Shown here: positions 16,690 to 25,189 of the stretch, piece by piece
How the letters are laid out: every line of letters begins with the position of its first letter
Numbering within the stretch: the first letter of the stretch is position 1
NCBI GenBank assembly: GCA_035487155.1
Contig: DATHMK010000005.1
Span: 1-64,000 of the forward strand
Origin: DAIDKA01 sp035487155
GTDB lineage: Bacteria; Pseudomonadota; Gammaproteobacteria; Steroidobacterales; Steroidobacteraceae
Direction: 5' to 3'
Length of the DNA stretch: 64,000 nt
Position numbers and translations under genes: made by a program
Notes under the pieces: model-generated
Seen by the model: the letters and a program-made list of their open reading frames with translations, nothing else
Database searches by the model: none
Told to the model about the DNA's origin: nothing

Positions 16690-17579
16690 GCGAGTGTGGT
16701 TTCATCGGCTTAGGGAGGATGGGGGGCGCGATGGCGCGGCGCCTGCTGCAGGCGGGCCACCGCGTCACCGTGTACGACCCCTCGGCCAGCGCCGCGGCCG
16801 CGCTGGCCGCCCACGGCGCCCAGGTCGCACCCGGCGCGAAGGCCGTCGCCGAGGCAGTGCCCGTGGTGTTTCTGAGTCTGCCCACGCCGCAGATCGTGCA
16901 GGAGGTGGTGCTGGGCGCACAGGGGATCCGCGAGGGCCGGGGCCTCAAGGTCTGTGTCGACCTGTCGACCTCAGGGCCTGAAACCGCAGTGAAGCTCGCG
17001 GCCGGGCTGGCCGAATGGCAGATCGCCTCCCTGGAGGCGCCCGTTTCCGGGGGCATCAAGGGTGCGCGCGAGGGCACCTTGTCATTGATGGTCGCGGGGC
17101 CGGTGGCCATCTGGGAACAGGTCAGGCCGCTGCTGGAGGTGTTCGGCAAACCCTTCTTCATGGGCGAGAAACCCGGCGCCGGTCAGATCATGAAGCTGGT
17201 CAACAACCTGCTGGGCGCCTGTGCCATCGCCATCACGGCCGAGGGCATGACCCTGGGGATCAAGGCGGGGCTCGATCCGGCGCGCATGATCGAAGTGCTG
17301 AATGTGTCCACGGGCCGCAGCAGCGCCACCCAGGACAAGTGGCCGCGCTCGGTGCTGCCGCGCACCTTTGATTTCGGCTTTGCCGCCGGGTTGTGCCTGA
17401 AGGATGTGAAGCTGGGCCTGTCGGCGGCACAATCCCTCGGCGTGCCGCTGGGGGTGGGTTCGGCGGTCTGCGATCTGTTGCAGCGCACCGTCACGACCCT
17501 GGGGCCGGACTCGGACTTCACCGCCATGGCCAAAATCGTCGAGTCCGACTCGGGCCTCGATCCGGACCGGTCCGCCTGA
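16686..17579 (+). CDS. 3-hydroxyisobutyrate dehydrogenase-like NAD(P) oxidoreductase
   Basis: This 297-residue member of the beta-hydroxyacid dehydrogenase family has the Rossmann motif GFIGLGRMGGAMARRL at the N-terminus, a substrate-binding DLSTSGPETA segment, APVSGGIKGAREGTLSLMVAG and the catalytic lysine in GAGQIMKLVNN. Family members oxidise 3-hydroxy acids (3-hydroxyisobutyrate, tartronate semialdehyde and related compounds). It overlaps the lactonase-like gene by 4 bp. This suggests a sequence in which a lactone is opened and the resulting hydroxy acid is oxidised. The actual substrate is not known. Confidence 0.88.
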   Translation: MSECGFIGLGRMGGAMARRLLQAGHRVTVYDPSASAAAALAAHGAQVAPGAKAVAEAVPVVFLSLPTPQIVQEVVLGAQGIREGRGLKVCVDLSTSGPETAVKLAAGLAEWQIASLEAPVSGGIKGAREGTLSLMVAGPVAIWEQVRPLLEVFGKPFFMGEKPGAGQIMKLVNNLLGACAIAITAEGMTLGIKAGLDPARMIEVLNVSTGRSSATQDKWPRSVLPRTFDFGFAAGLCLKDVKLGLSAAQSLGVPLGVGSAVCDLLQRTVTTLGPDSDFTAMAKIVESDSGLDPDRSA

Positions 17580-17606
17580 GCCAAACCGTTTTCCTGAGGG
17601 ATCAAC

Positions 17607-17987
17607 ATGAGCAGTGAACTTTTCGACAAGGGTCTGAAGATTCGTACCGAAGTGCTGGGGGAGGCTTACGTCAAGAAGGCACTGGCCAGCATGGATGATT
17701 TCAACAAACCACTGCAGGAACTCGTGACCGAGTACTGCTGGGGCGCGGTGTGGGGGCGTGAAGGTCTGAAGCGCAGTGAGCGCAGCATGCTGAACCTGGC
17801 CATGATCAGCATCCTGAACCGTCCTCACGAGCTCAAGGCGCATATCCGCGGCGCGCTGACCAATGGCGTGACCCGTGAGCAGATCTGCGAAGTGTTCCTG
17901 CAGGTGGCCATCTATGCAGGCGTGCCGGCGGCGGTGGACAGTTTCCGCATTGCCCGTGAAACCTTTGCGGAACTCGACGCCGCCTGA
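17607..17987 (+). CDS. Carboxymuconolactone decarboxylase-family protein
   Basis: This 126-residue all-alpha protein matches the length of PcaC-type 4-carboxymuconolactone decarboxylases and related AhpD-like proteins. The conserved core is visible in the order EYCWGAVWGREGL, RSMLNLAMISIL, ELKAHIRGALTNGVT and EQICEVFLQVAIYAGVPAAVDSF. There is no CxxC pair, so a peroxidase role of the AhpD kind is unlikely. A gagg ribosome-binding site precedes ATG 17607. Members of this family act in ring-cleavage pathways of aromatics, consistent with the surrounding genes. Confidence 0.88.
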   Translation: MSSELFDKGLKIRTEVLGEAYVKKALASMDDFNKPLQELVTEYCWGAVWGREGLKRSERSMLNLAMISILNRPHELKAHIRGALTNGVTREQICEVFLQVAIYAGVPAAVDSFRIARETFAELDAA

Positions 17988-18084
17988 CGGACAGCGTCCC
18001 GGCCGGCCCATGTTGCAATGCCCTGGGGCCGGGAATACCCTCGTCGGCCGGTTACGCGACGGTTCAATTGAAGGTGGGGGTATC

Positions 18085-19239
18085 GTGACAGCACATCCCG
18101 GGTTCGACGCCAAGCGTCTTGATTTTCTGACCGCCGCAGTGGAGCGCGACATCGCCGCGGGCGAGTATTTCGGCGGTGTCATCAGTGTGAAGCGCGGTGG
18201 CCAGCCGGCCTACCACCGGGTGTTCGGCCACAGCAGCGAGAGCAAGGAGCGCGCCGTGGCTGATGATTCGGTGTACAGCCTGTTCTCGGTCACCAAGGCG
18301 TTTACCAATATCCTGGTGTTCCAGGCCATTGAGCGCGGCCTGATGACCCTGACCACCCCGCTGTGCAAGATCATCCCGGAGTTCTGCGGTGGGCTGCGTG
18401 AGCGGATCACGATTTTCCACCTGCTGACCCACAGCACCGGCCTGCCGACCATGTTCGAGGCACGCCCGGGCATGTACATCGATGTGCTGGCGGACACCAT
18501 CGCCGCCATCGTGGCGGTGGCCTTCCCGGTCGAGGCCGCGGGCCTCAGCGTGGCCTATGCGCCATTGTTCAATCACGCGCTGCTGGGCGAGGCGGTGCGG
18601 CGCGTTGACCCGAAGAAGCGCTCCTACAAGGAAATTCTGCACCAGGATCTGTTTGATCCCATGGGCATGAAGGACACGGCCATGGGGGTGCGCCGTGACC
18701 TCAAGGCGCGGCACCTGGTGCCGGAGTTCCGTAACAACTATCCCATCAAGCATCTGGGGCACAGCAACCTCGGTCCCAACGGGGCCTTCGAGGAAGAGCA
18801 CGTGGAGATGCCCTGGGTGGGCTGTGTGTCCACCGCGCAGGACATGATGAGATTCGCGGAAATGCTGCGCTGTGGCGGCTCGCTGGAGGGTCGCAGCATC
18901 GTCTCGCGCGCCATGGTGAAGCAGGCGAGCACCATCTGGACCGGCGACAAGCCCAATGAGTTCTATGCCAGTGGCATTCGCGCGGCCGGCGGCATCGCCC
19001 CGCCGGCCAACATCGGCCTGGGATTTTCCATGCGCGGGCCGCAGATGGGCACCAGCATGTTCGGCACCCTGGGCTCGCCCGGCACCTTCGGCGCCCACGG
19101 CGCCGGCACCACGATTTTCTGGGTCGATCCGGATCGTGACATCAGCTTTGTCGGTCTCATGACCGGCCTGATGAAGACCATCGACAACCTGTGGCGCTGG
19201 CAGAAACTGGCGGACATCCTGCTCGCGGCCGCGCTGTAG
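18085..19239 (+). CDS. Serine hydrolase, class C beta-lactamase family
   Basis: This protein is 384 residues from GTG 18085 with ribosome-binding site aaggtggggg. The frame is open further upstream, but that region lies over the previous gene. The nucleophile motif S-x-x-K is visible in SLFSVTKAF near residue 70, the second motif Tyr is probably in VAYAPLFNHALLG, and the HGAGTT stretch replaces KTG. There is no signal peptide, so it is likely a cytoplasmic esterase or lactamase-fold hydrolase (EstB-like) rather than an antibiotic-resistance enzyme. It lies 4 bp before a GMC oxidoreductase gene. Confidence 0.85.
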   Translation: MTAHPGFDAKRLDFLTAAVERDIAAGEYFGGVISVKRGGQPAYHRVFGHSSESKERAVADDSVYSLFSVTKAFTNILVFQAIERGLMTLTTPLCKIIPEFCGGLRERITIFHLLTHSTGLPTMFEARPGMYIDVLADTIAAIVAVAFPVEAAGLSVAYAPLFNHALLGEAVRRVDPKKRSYKEILHQDLFDPMGMKDTAMGVRRDLKARHLVPEFRNNYPIKHLGHSNLGPNGAFEEEHVEMPWVGCVSTAQDMMRFAEMLRCGGSLEGRSIVSRAMVKQASTIWTGDKPNEFYASGIRAAGGIAPPANIGLGFSMRGPQMGTSMFGTLGSPGTFGAHGAGTTIFWVDPDRDISFVGLMTGLMKTIDNLWRWQKLADILLAAAL

Positions 19240-19242
19240 ACG

Positions 19243-20874
19243 ATGCCAGCCGCCGCTGACTCGTTTGACTACGTCATCGTCGGTGCGGGCACCGCCGGTT
19301 GCGTTCTGGCGGGGCGCCTGGCGGAGGATCCCGCCGCGCGGGTGTGCCTGATCGAGGCCGGCGGCAACGACGCGCATCCCTTCATCCGCACTCCGGCGCT
19401 GGTGGCCGCGGCCATCGCCAACCGCCGCTTCAACTGGCGTTTTGAGACCGTGCCGCAGGCGCAGCTGAAAGGCCGGCGCATCCCGCAGCCGCGCGGCCGG
19501 GTGGTCGGTGGGTCAGGCTCCATCAACGGCATGGTCTATTCGCGCGGCAATCCGCGTGACTATGAGGATTGGGTTGCCGCCGGTGCCAGCGGCTGGAGCT
19601 ACGCGGAGGTGCTGCCGTATTTTCTGCGTTCGGAGAACAACCAGGATCTGCCGGTCTCGCGCTACCACGCGCATGGCGGACCCATGAATGTGATGCGACC
19701 GCGGCGCCCGAACCGACTCAACACTGATTTCATCCAGGCCACCCGCAGTCTGGGCTTCCCCGGCACCGAGGATTTCACCGCGGCGACCAATGAGGGCGTG
19801 GGTTTTCGCCAGGGTGTGATACGCGCGGGCCGGCGCGAGACCACCGCGCGCGCCTTCCTGCGCCCCGCGCTGGCGCGCGGCAATGTCACGCTCTATACCG
19901 ATTCGCTGGCGCTGCGGGTGGTGGTGGAGGCGGCCCGGGCGGTCGGAGTATCGTTTGAGCGTGCCGGCCAATCGCAGCAGGTGCGCGCGACCCGCGAGGT
20001 GATTCTCAGCGCCGGGACCCTGCAGTCACCGCAGATTCTGCTGCTTTCGGGCATCGGGCCCGCCGCGCAGCTGCAAGCCCAGGGAATCCAGACGGTGCAC
20101 GATCTGGCAGGTGTGGGACGCAATCTTCAGGATCACCTGGCCTGCCCGGTGCTGATGAGCACCACGAACCCAACTTCATACGGAATCTCGGGCCGTGCGC
20201 TGCCGCGTGGCGCGTGGAACGTACTGCAGTACCTGTTCGGACGAACCGGCCCCTTTGCCAGCAATGTATTCGAGTCGGTGGGTTTCCTGAAGACTCTGCC
20301 GGATCTGGATCGGCCGGATGTGCAGTTCGTATTCCAGCCGGCGGCGCGGCCGCGTCCGACATTTCCGCTGCCCATCGGCCATGGCTATGCGATCAGTCCG
20401 GTATCGCTGTATCCGAAGAGTCGTGGCACCGTGACGCTGCAAAGTCCCGATCCGCATGCGGCGCCGGCGATTGATCCGGCGCTGTTGAGCGTCGCCGAGG
20501 ACATACAGCCGCTGATCCGCGCCATCAAACTGGCGCGCCGCATCCTGGCCGCGCCGAACTTTGCCCACTACCACGGCACCGAGATGGCACCCGGCGTGGC
20601 CGTGCAGAGCGATGAGGCGATCGCGGAGTTCATCCGGGCGAGTTCTTACACGGTTCATCACCAGGTAGGCACCTGCCGCATGGGCGAGCACGCCGATGCG
20701 GTGGTGGATTCACAGCTGCGGGTTCGCGGGCTGGAGGGGCTGCGCGTGGTGGACGCCTCGGTCATGCCGCGGCTCATCGGTGGCAATACCAATGCCGTGG
20801 TGGTGATGATCGCCGAGAAAGCCGCAGACCTGATCCGGCAACGGCCGTTGCTTGCACCCGCACAGGAGGCCTGA
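19243..20874 (+). CDS. GMC-family FAD oxidoreductase
   Basis: This 543-residue protein has the length and motifs of choline-dehydrogenase-like GMC oxidoreductases: FAD-binding DYVIVGAGTAGCVLAGRL at the N-terminus, the GRVVGGSGSINGMVYSRGNP signature near residue 87, a second signature SAGTLQSPQILLLSGIGP and the C-terminal active-site histidines in HHQVGTCRMG followed by NTNAVVVMIAEKAAD. It oxidises an alcohol to an aldehyde. Related enzymes act on lignin-derived alcohols in the phenylcoumaran pathway, but GMC enzymes are too broad to assign a substrate. Its stop overlaps the next start (TGATG). Confidence 0.92.
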   Translation: MPAAADSFDYVIVGAGTAGCVLAGRLAEDPAARVCLIEAGGNDAHPFIRTPALVAAAIANRRFNWRFETVPQAQLKGRRIPQPRGRVVGGSGSINGMVYSRGNPRDYEDWVAAGASGWSYAEVLPYFLRSENNQDLPVSRYHAHGGPMNVMRPRRPNRLNTDFIQATRSLGFPGTEDFTAATNEGVGFRQGVIRAGRRETTARAFLRPALARGNVTLYTDSLALRVVVEAARAVGVSFERAGQSQQVRATREVILSAGTLQSPQILLLSGIGPAAQLQAQGIQTVHDLAGVGRNLQDHLACPVLMSTTNPTSYGISGRALPRGAWNVLQYLFGRTGPFASNVFESVGFLKTLPDLDRPDVQFVFQPAARPRPTFPLPIGHGYAISPVSLYPKSRGTVTLQSPDPHAAPAIDPALLSVAEDIQPLIRAIKLARRILAAPNFAHYHGTEMAPGVAVQSDEAIAEFIRASSYTVHHQVGTCRMGEHADAVVDSQLRVRGLEGLRVVDASVMPRLIGGNTNAVVVMIAEKAADLIRQRPLLAPAQEA

Positions 20875-21755
20875 TGGCCATTGAACACATGAAAACCTGG
20901 ACGGTCGGGCGGGTCGAGATCACCCGTCTGGTGGAGGTGTGGAAGTGGGAGGACGACATCTGGATGGTGCTGGAAGACAGCAAGCCGTCCATCTGCCAGA
21001 CCCAGCCCTGGCTCTTGCCCAGCCACGTGACTCCCGATGGGCGGATGTTCATCAACTTCCAGGCCTTCGTGGTGAAGGCCGGCGAGCGGCGCATCATGAT
21101 CGACACCTGCATTGGCGCCGACCGCGAGCGGCAGTTCCCGGTCTTCACCAGGATGCGCACCAGCTTCATGGAGGATCTGGCATCCCTGGGAATCAAGCCC
21201 ACGGACATCGACACGGTGCTGTGCACCCATCTGCACTTCGACCATGTGGGCTGGAACACGCACCTGGTGAATGGCCGCTGGGTGCCGACCTTTCCCCAGG
21301 CGCGCTACCTGTTCAGCCGCAAGGAATACGATCATTGGCAGATGCTGCGCGACACCGGCGGCTACCACGGCATCAATCACCTGGATGATGCCGTGGACCC
21401 GGTGGTGCAGGCCGGACTGGTGGACTTCATTTCCCACGACCATGCCATCAGCGATGAAATCCGCCTGCTGCCCACGCCCGGCCACACCCCCGGTCATGTC
21501 AGCGTGCACATCAGATCCCAGGGCCAGGAGGCCGTGATCACCGGCGACATGATGCATCATCCCATTCAGGTCGCGATGCCCGAGCATGCGGCGACCTTTG
21601 ACATGGACAAGCCCGCCGGGGCCAGGACCCGCGTCGAATTCGTTAACAATTTCCAGGGCAAACCGGTGCTCATCATCGGCAGCCATTTCGCTGACCCGGG
21701 TGCGGGTTATATCGTGCGCAACGGCGCCACCTGCAAACTGCACTCGCCGGACTGA
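20874..21755 (+). CDS. MBL-fold metallohydrolase
   Basis: This 293-residue protein carries the complete zinc-binding motif THLHFDHVGWN near residue 118, then a conserved H in PTPGHTPGHVS, the bridging Asp in ITGDMMHHP and a C-terminal H in GSHFADP. It resembles the larger MBL-fold hydrolases found in catabolic clusters (lactonase or thioesterase-like). There is no signal peptide, unlike the two MBL proteins at 55 and 58 kb. It sits between a GMC oxidoreductase and a P450, in the same orientation, and may hydrolyse an ester or lactone formed in the pathway. Confidence 0.88.
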   Translation: MAIEHMKTWTVGRVEITRLVEVWKWEDDIWMVLEDSKPSICQTQPWLLPSHVTPDGRMFINFQAFVVKAGERRIMIDTCIGADRERQFPVFTRMRTSFMEDLASLGIKPTDIDTVLCTHLHFDHVGWNTHLVNGRWVPTFPQARYLFSRKEYDHWQMLRDTGGYHGINHLDDAVDPVVQAGLVDFISHDHAISDEIRLLPTPGHTPGHVSVHIRSQGQEAVITGDMMHHPIQVAMPEHAATFDMDKPAGARTRVEFVNNFQGKPVLIIGSHFADPGAGYIVRNGATCKLHSPD

Positions 21756-21762
21756 GGGTTCC

Positions 21763-22941
21763 ATGGGCAAACCGATTCCAGAATACCCGGTCGATCTCTT
21801 CAATCACGAGTCGGTGCGCAACGCACGTGCCGTTGATGACACCTTGCGCGAGTTCTCACCGGTGGTGCGGCTGGCCGATGGCACGGTGATGATCACCCGT
21901 CACGCCGATGTGACCGCCGGCCTGCAGGACTGGCAGACATTCTCCAACAAGTCCCGGCCCTGGCATGACCCCAACTCGCTGCGCCCGGAGATTTTGCTGA
22001 CGGATGACCCGCCGCGCCATACCCATGTGCGGCAGGCCATCGCCCGGGCCCTGTCCACCCAGGTGCTCGGCAGCCTGCGGCCCTCGTTCGAACGTGATGC
22101 GGTGGCGCTGCTCGACGGCCTCATGGCCCACCCCGGGGAGCCGGTCGATGCGGTTCGCGAGATCACCCAGCGCTTCGTGTACAAGGCGCTGCCGGATGCC
22201 ATCGGCCTGCGGGTCGAAGGACGCGAACACATGTACGCCTTCAGCCATATGGTGTGGGCGACCATGGGGCCGGAGAACGAGCTGTTCCGCGAAGCGATGG
22301 TGAACATCGAACCGGTGCTGGCCTGGCTTGAGCAATGCTGTGACCGGGACAACCTCGCCGCGGGCGGCATCGGCATGGTGCTGTACGGCATGGCCGACGA
22401 TGGGGTCATTACCCAGGCTGAGGCCAAACTGCTGTTGCAGACGGTGCTGGCCGCCGGTGCCGATACCACCATCCTGACCATGGCCAATGCGATGTACGCC
22501 TTTGCGAAATTCCCCACCCAGTATCAGAAGCTGCGGGCCGATCCCACCCTGGTACGCGCGGCCTTCGACGAAAGTCTGCGCTGGGATTCGCCCTCCCGCA
22601 TGGCCGGACGCATCACCACGCGCGCGGTGGATATCGGCGGCTACACCGTGCCGGCCGGACAGCGGGTGGGTCTGATGTTTGCCGCGGCCAATCGCGACCC
22701 GCGGGCCTGGGAGCGGCCCAATGACTACGACATGGGTCGCGACCTCAAGAAGCAGGTGGGTTGGGGATACGGCATCCATGCCTGCGTCGGCCGGGTGCTG
22801 GCGCAGCTTGAGGCCCATGTGCTGCTGACCGAGGTGGCGCGACGCGTCGCGCGCTTCGAGATCGCCGCCGAGCCGACACCCTGGATGACCACCATCGGCC
22901 ACGGTCCGGCCAAACTGCCGGTCCGCCTGTACGCCAATTGA
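21763..22941 (+). CDS. Cytochrome P450, CYP199-like
   Basis: This protein is 392 residues from ATG 21763. The I-helix AGADTTI, the ExxR motif in ESLRWDSPSR and the haem-binding GWGYGIHACVGRVLA (axial Cys) are all present. Compared with CYP199A enzymes, which demethylate para-methoxybenzoates, it shares PDAIGLRVEGREHMY, a GPENEL stretch, EQCCDRDNLAAGG and the AxLxArLE helix after the haem loop, based on remembered sequence. An O-demethylation or hydroxylation of an aromatic acid is therefore plausible. No ferredoxin or reductase gene is adjacent, so electron partners must lie elsewhere. Confidence 0.88.
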   Translation: MGKPIPEYPVDLFNHESVRNARAVDDTLREFSPVVRLADGTVMITRHADVTAGLQDWQTFSNKSRPWHDPNSLRPEILLTDDPPRHTHVRQAIARALSTQVLGSLRPSFERDAVALLDGLMAHPGEPVDAVREITQRFVYKALPDAIGLRVEGREHMYAFSHMVWATMGPENELFREAMVNIEPVLAWLEQCCDRDNLAAGGIGMVLYGMADDGVITQAEAKLLLQTVLAAGADTTILTMANAMYAFAKFPTQYQKLRADPTLVRAAFDESLRWDSPSRMAGRITTRAVDIGGYTVPAGQRVGLMFAAANRDPRAWERPNDYDMGRDLKKQVGWGYGIHACVGRVLAQLEAHVLLTEVARRVARFEIAAEPTPWMTTIGHGPAKLPVRLYAN

Positions 22942-22955
22942 ATCCGACGCAGCGT

Positions 22956-23369
22956 TCAGGTGGCGCCGAACAGCCGCACGATGTAGTAGCTGTCCAGATA
23001 CTCGCGCAGTACGGCAATCTTCTCGCCGCGCAGTTCGAAGGCCCAGGCGTAGCGGTTGTCGTAGGTCCGGCCATCCTGCAGATGTCCGGTGCCATGGGTT
23101 TCAGCCAACACCAAAGATCCGTTTGAGGCCATGGACAGGATGCGGTTAGAGGGACTGCCGGGGGCGAACATGCCGCGGATGGGTCGCAGGAATTCATCCA
23201 CGATGACATTGCGTCCGCGGTATTCGCCGGCGCCGGGCATGTCGCGGGCCTGCGGCAGCCAGGCGGCGTCCTCGGTCAGCAGCGCGCGCACGCCCTCGAG
23301 ATCTTCCGCATTGAGCAGCTCAAAGAACTTCCTGACGATGGCCTCGCCCTGCGCATTGGACTGACTCAT
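22956..23369 (-). CDS. NTF2/SnoaL-like protein
   Basis: This protein is 137 residues from ATG 23369, with an AAGGA ribosome-binding site. The pattern AIVRKFFELLNAEDLEGVRALLTEDAAW, then GRNVIVDEFLRPI and NRYAWAFELRGEKIAVLREYLDSYYIVRLFG, is the ketosteroid-isomerase/SnoaL type of NTF2 fold. It is encoded convergent to the P450 and divergent from the FAD oxidoreductase, so it may be regulated with the latter. Such proteins can be isomerases, dehydratases or lyases. The long reading frame that continues upstream on this strand is a shadow of the neighbouring gene. Confidence 0.85.
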   Translation of the reverse strand: MSQSNAQGEAIVRKFFELLNAEDLEGVRALLTEDAAWLPQARDMPGAGEYRGRNVIVDEFLRPIRGMFAPGSPSNRILSMASNGSLVLAETHGTGHLQDGRTYDNRYAWAFELRGEKIAVLREYLDSYYIVRLFGAT

Positions 23370-23405
23370 GGACCCATCCTTCGCAAACTGTTGTAACGTG
23401 CTCAT

Positions 23406-24983
23406 ATGATCAGCCAAAAAGACTTCGATGTCATCGCCGTCGGCAGTGGCCACAACGGTCTGGTGGCCGCCGCCTACCTGGCCAAGGCCGGCAAACGCGT
23501 GCTGGTGCTGGAACGCAACGCCTGGTTGGGCGGCGGCGTGGTATCGCGCGAACTGACCCGGCCGGGATTTCATCACGACCAGCATTCCATGACGCATATC
23601 TTCATCCAGGCCAATCCGCTGCTGCAGCGGGATGAACTCGGATTGAAGAGCCGCTATGGCTTGCGCTACCTGTTTCCCGAATCGCCGATGATGTCGGTGT
23701 TCGAGGACGGCTCGACACTGGCCCTGTACCGGGACCCGGCGAAGTCCGCGGCGCAGATCGCCAAGTTCTCCAAGCACGACGCGGAGGCCTTTTTGCGCCT
23801 TTCGGCGCAGGCGGCGGCGTGGCTGCCGATGCTGGTGTCGACGCTCTACACACCGCCGATGCCGCAGGGTGCGGGGTTTGCCTTCCTGGATCAGAGTCGC
23901 GAAGGGCAGCAGTTCTGGCGCGCCATGCAGATGAGCAGCCACGACGTGCTGGTGGAGTACTTCGAGCACGATCGCGTGCGGGCGCATTTCGCGCGGGTCG
24001 CCGGCGAGAACCTGGTGTCGCCGGATGAGAAGGCCACGGGATTGGGAATATTCGTGTTCCTGGGTTTCCTGGAGGCCTATGGATTTGGCGTTCCGGTCGG
24101 CGGCAGCGGCAAGCTGACCGAGGCCCTGGTCCGTTGCATCGAGGATCGTGGTGGTACGGTGCTCGCCAACCAGGAGGTGCGCGAGGTGGTCGTTGCCAAC
24201 GGTCGCGCGTCCGGGGTTCTGAGCGCAGATGGCAGCCGCTACAACGCTCGGGATGCGGTCATAGGCGCCATCCATCCGCACCTGCTGTCCTCGATGGTGG
24301 CGGGACTGGACCCCCAGGTACGCAAGGCGGCCGAGGCTACCCAAATCACCGAGGCCGCCTGTGTCACCGTGCATGCCGCCCTGGATGGTCCGCTGCGCTT
24401 TCGCAGCAAGGATCCGGTGCAGTCGGTGATGATCGAGCTCATGCCTGGATCGTATCGCGTGCTGCGCGAATGCTTCGATGACCTGCGCTATGGCGGCTTC
24501 ATGCGCACCCATCTGCTGGGCCTGGGGTCGCTGTCGATGTTCGACGCTACCCGCACGCCAGCCGGCAAGGGCATCGCGCACCTGTGGGATTACGCGCCCT
24601 ATGAGCGTCCGGATGGCATGTCCTGGGATGACGCCAAGGAATCATTCGCGCGCAGCATGCTGGAGCGCCTGCAGGCATATGTCGCGAACCTCGATGAAGT
24701 GATGCTGGATTTTCATTGCGACAGCCCCGTGGACATGGAGCGCACCTCGCCTAGTTTCATGCGCGGCGATCTGCATGGCATCGCGACCACCAGCTATCAA
24801 AGCGGGGCACACCGGCCGACCCCGGATCTGGGACAGTATCGGGTGCCGGGCATCGAGCGGTTGTACCTGGTGGGCCCCTTCCAGTATCCGGGTGGCGGCG
24901 TGTTCGGCGCCGGTCGCGCGACCGCGCAGGTCATGTGCGATGACCTGAAGATCGATTTCGCAACGCTGGAAACGCCGGCGTGA
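23406..24983 (+). CDS. FAD-dependent oxidoreductase, phytoene desaturase-like
   Basis: This 525-residue protein has a dinucleotide-binding motif VGSGHNGLVAAAYLAKAG at the N-terminus followed by VLERNAWLGGGVVSRELT, and a C-terminal FAD-contact region LVGPFQYPGGGVFGAGRATAQVM. This is the CrtI/phytoene dehydrogenase and related carotenoid-retinol isomerase family. No other carotenoid gene is nearby, so it more likely dehydrogenates or isomerises a catabolic substrate. It is followed by a 69-residue protein and an SDR with 4-bp overlaps, which makes a three-gene operon. Confidence 0.88.
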   Translation: MISQKDFDVIAVGSGHNGLVAAAYLAKAGKRVLVLERNAWLGGGVVSRELTRPGFHHDQHSMTHIFIQANPLLQRDELGLKSRYGLRYLFPESPMMSVFEDGSTLALYRDPAKSAAQIAKFSKHDAEAFLRLSAQAAAWLPMLVSTLYTPPMPQGAGFAFLDQSREGQQFWRAMQMSSHDVLVEYFEHDRVRAHFARVAGENLVSPDEKATGLGIFVFLGFLEAYGFGVPVGGSGKLTEALVRCIEDRGGTVLANQEVREVVVANGRASGVLSADGSRYNARDAVIGAIHPHLLSSMVAGLDPQVRKAAEATQITEAACVTVHAALDGPLRFRSKDPVQSVMIELMPGSYRVLRECFDDLRYGGFMRTHLLGLGSLSMFDATRTPAGKGIAHLWDYAPYERPDGMSWDDAKESFARSMLERLQAYVANLDEVMLDFHCDSPVDMERTSPSFMRGDLHGIATTSYQSGAHRPTPDLGQYRVPGIERLYLVGPFQYPGGGVFGAGRATAQVMCDDLKIDFATLETPA

Positions 24984-25189
24984 AGCTCTACGGGCCGGAT
25001 CGCCGCGAGCTCATGACCGTCAGCAGCATTGAGCGCAGCGGCCATCAACTGCTCATCAAGGGCAAGGTGTTCGGCACCATGCCGCTGAGCGCCAGCCTCA
25101 CGCCGGCGCAGGCGCGTGCGGGCCTGAAGCTGCTGGGGCTGCGCGGCCTCTTCTTCGTATTCACCATGCTGTTTCGGGGCGGCCAATGA
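24980..25189 (+). CDS. Small hypothetical protein
   Basis: This 69-residue protein starts at a GTG overlapping the stop of the FAD oxidoreductase, and its own stop overlaps the SDR start. The N-terminal half is mixed and mildly charged (VSSIERSGHQLLIKGKVFGTMPLSA). The last 20 residues (LLGLRGLFFVFTMLF) form a hydrophobic segment that could associate with the membrane. I do not recognise a family. The coding frame and overlaps on both sides support expression; it may be an accessory factor for the oxidoreductase. Confidence 0.65.
   Translation: MKLYGPDRRELMTVSSIERSGHQLLIKGKVFGTMPLSASLTPAQARAGLKLLGLRGLFFVFTMLFRGGQ

Noticed and set aside
22956..24581. Long minus-strand frame extending the NTF2-like gene to 541 codons
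   Set aside because: The extension lies antisense to the FAD oxidoreductase; only the last 137 codons show the family pattern and a good ribosome-binding site.
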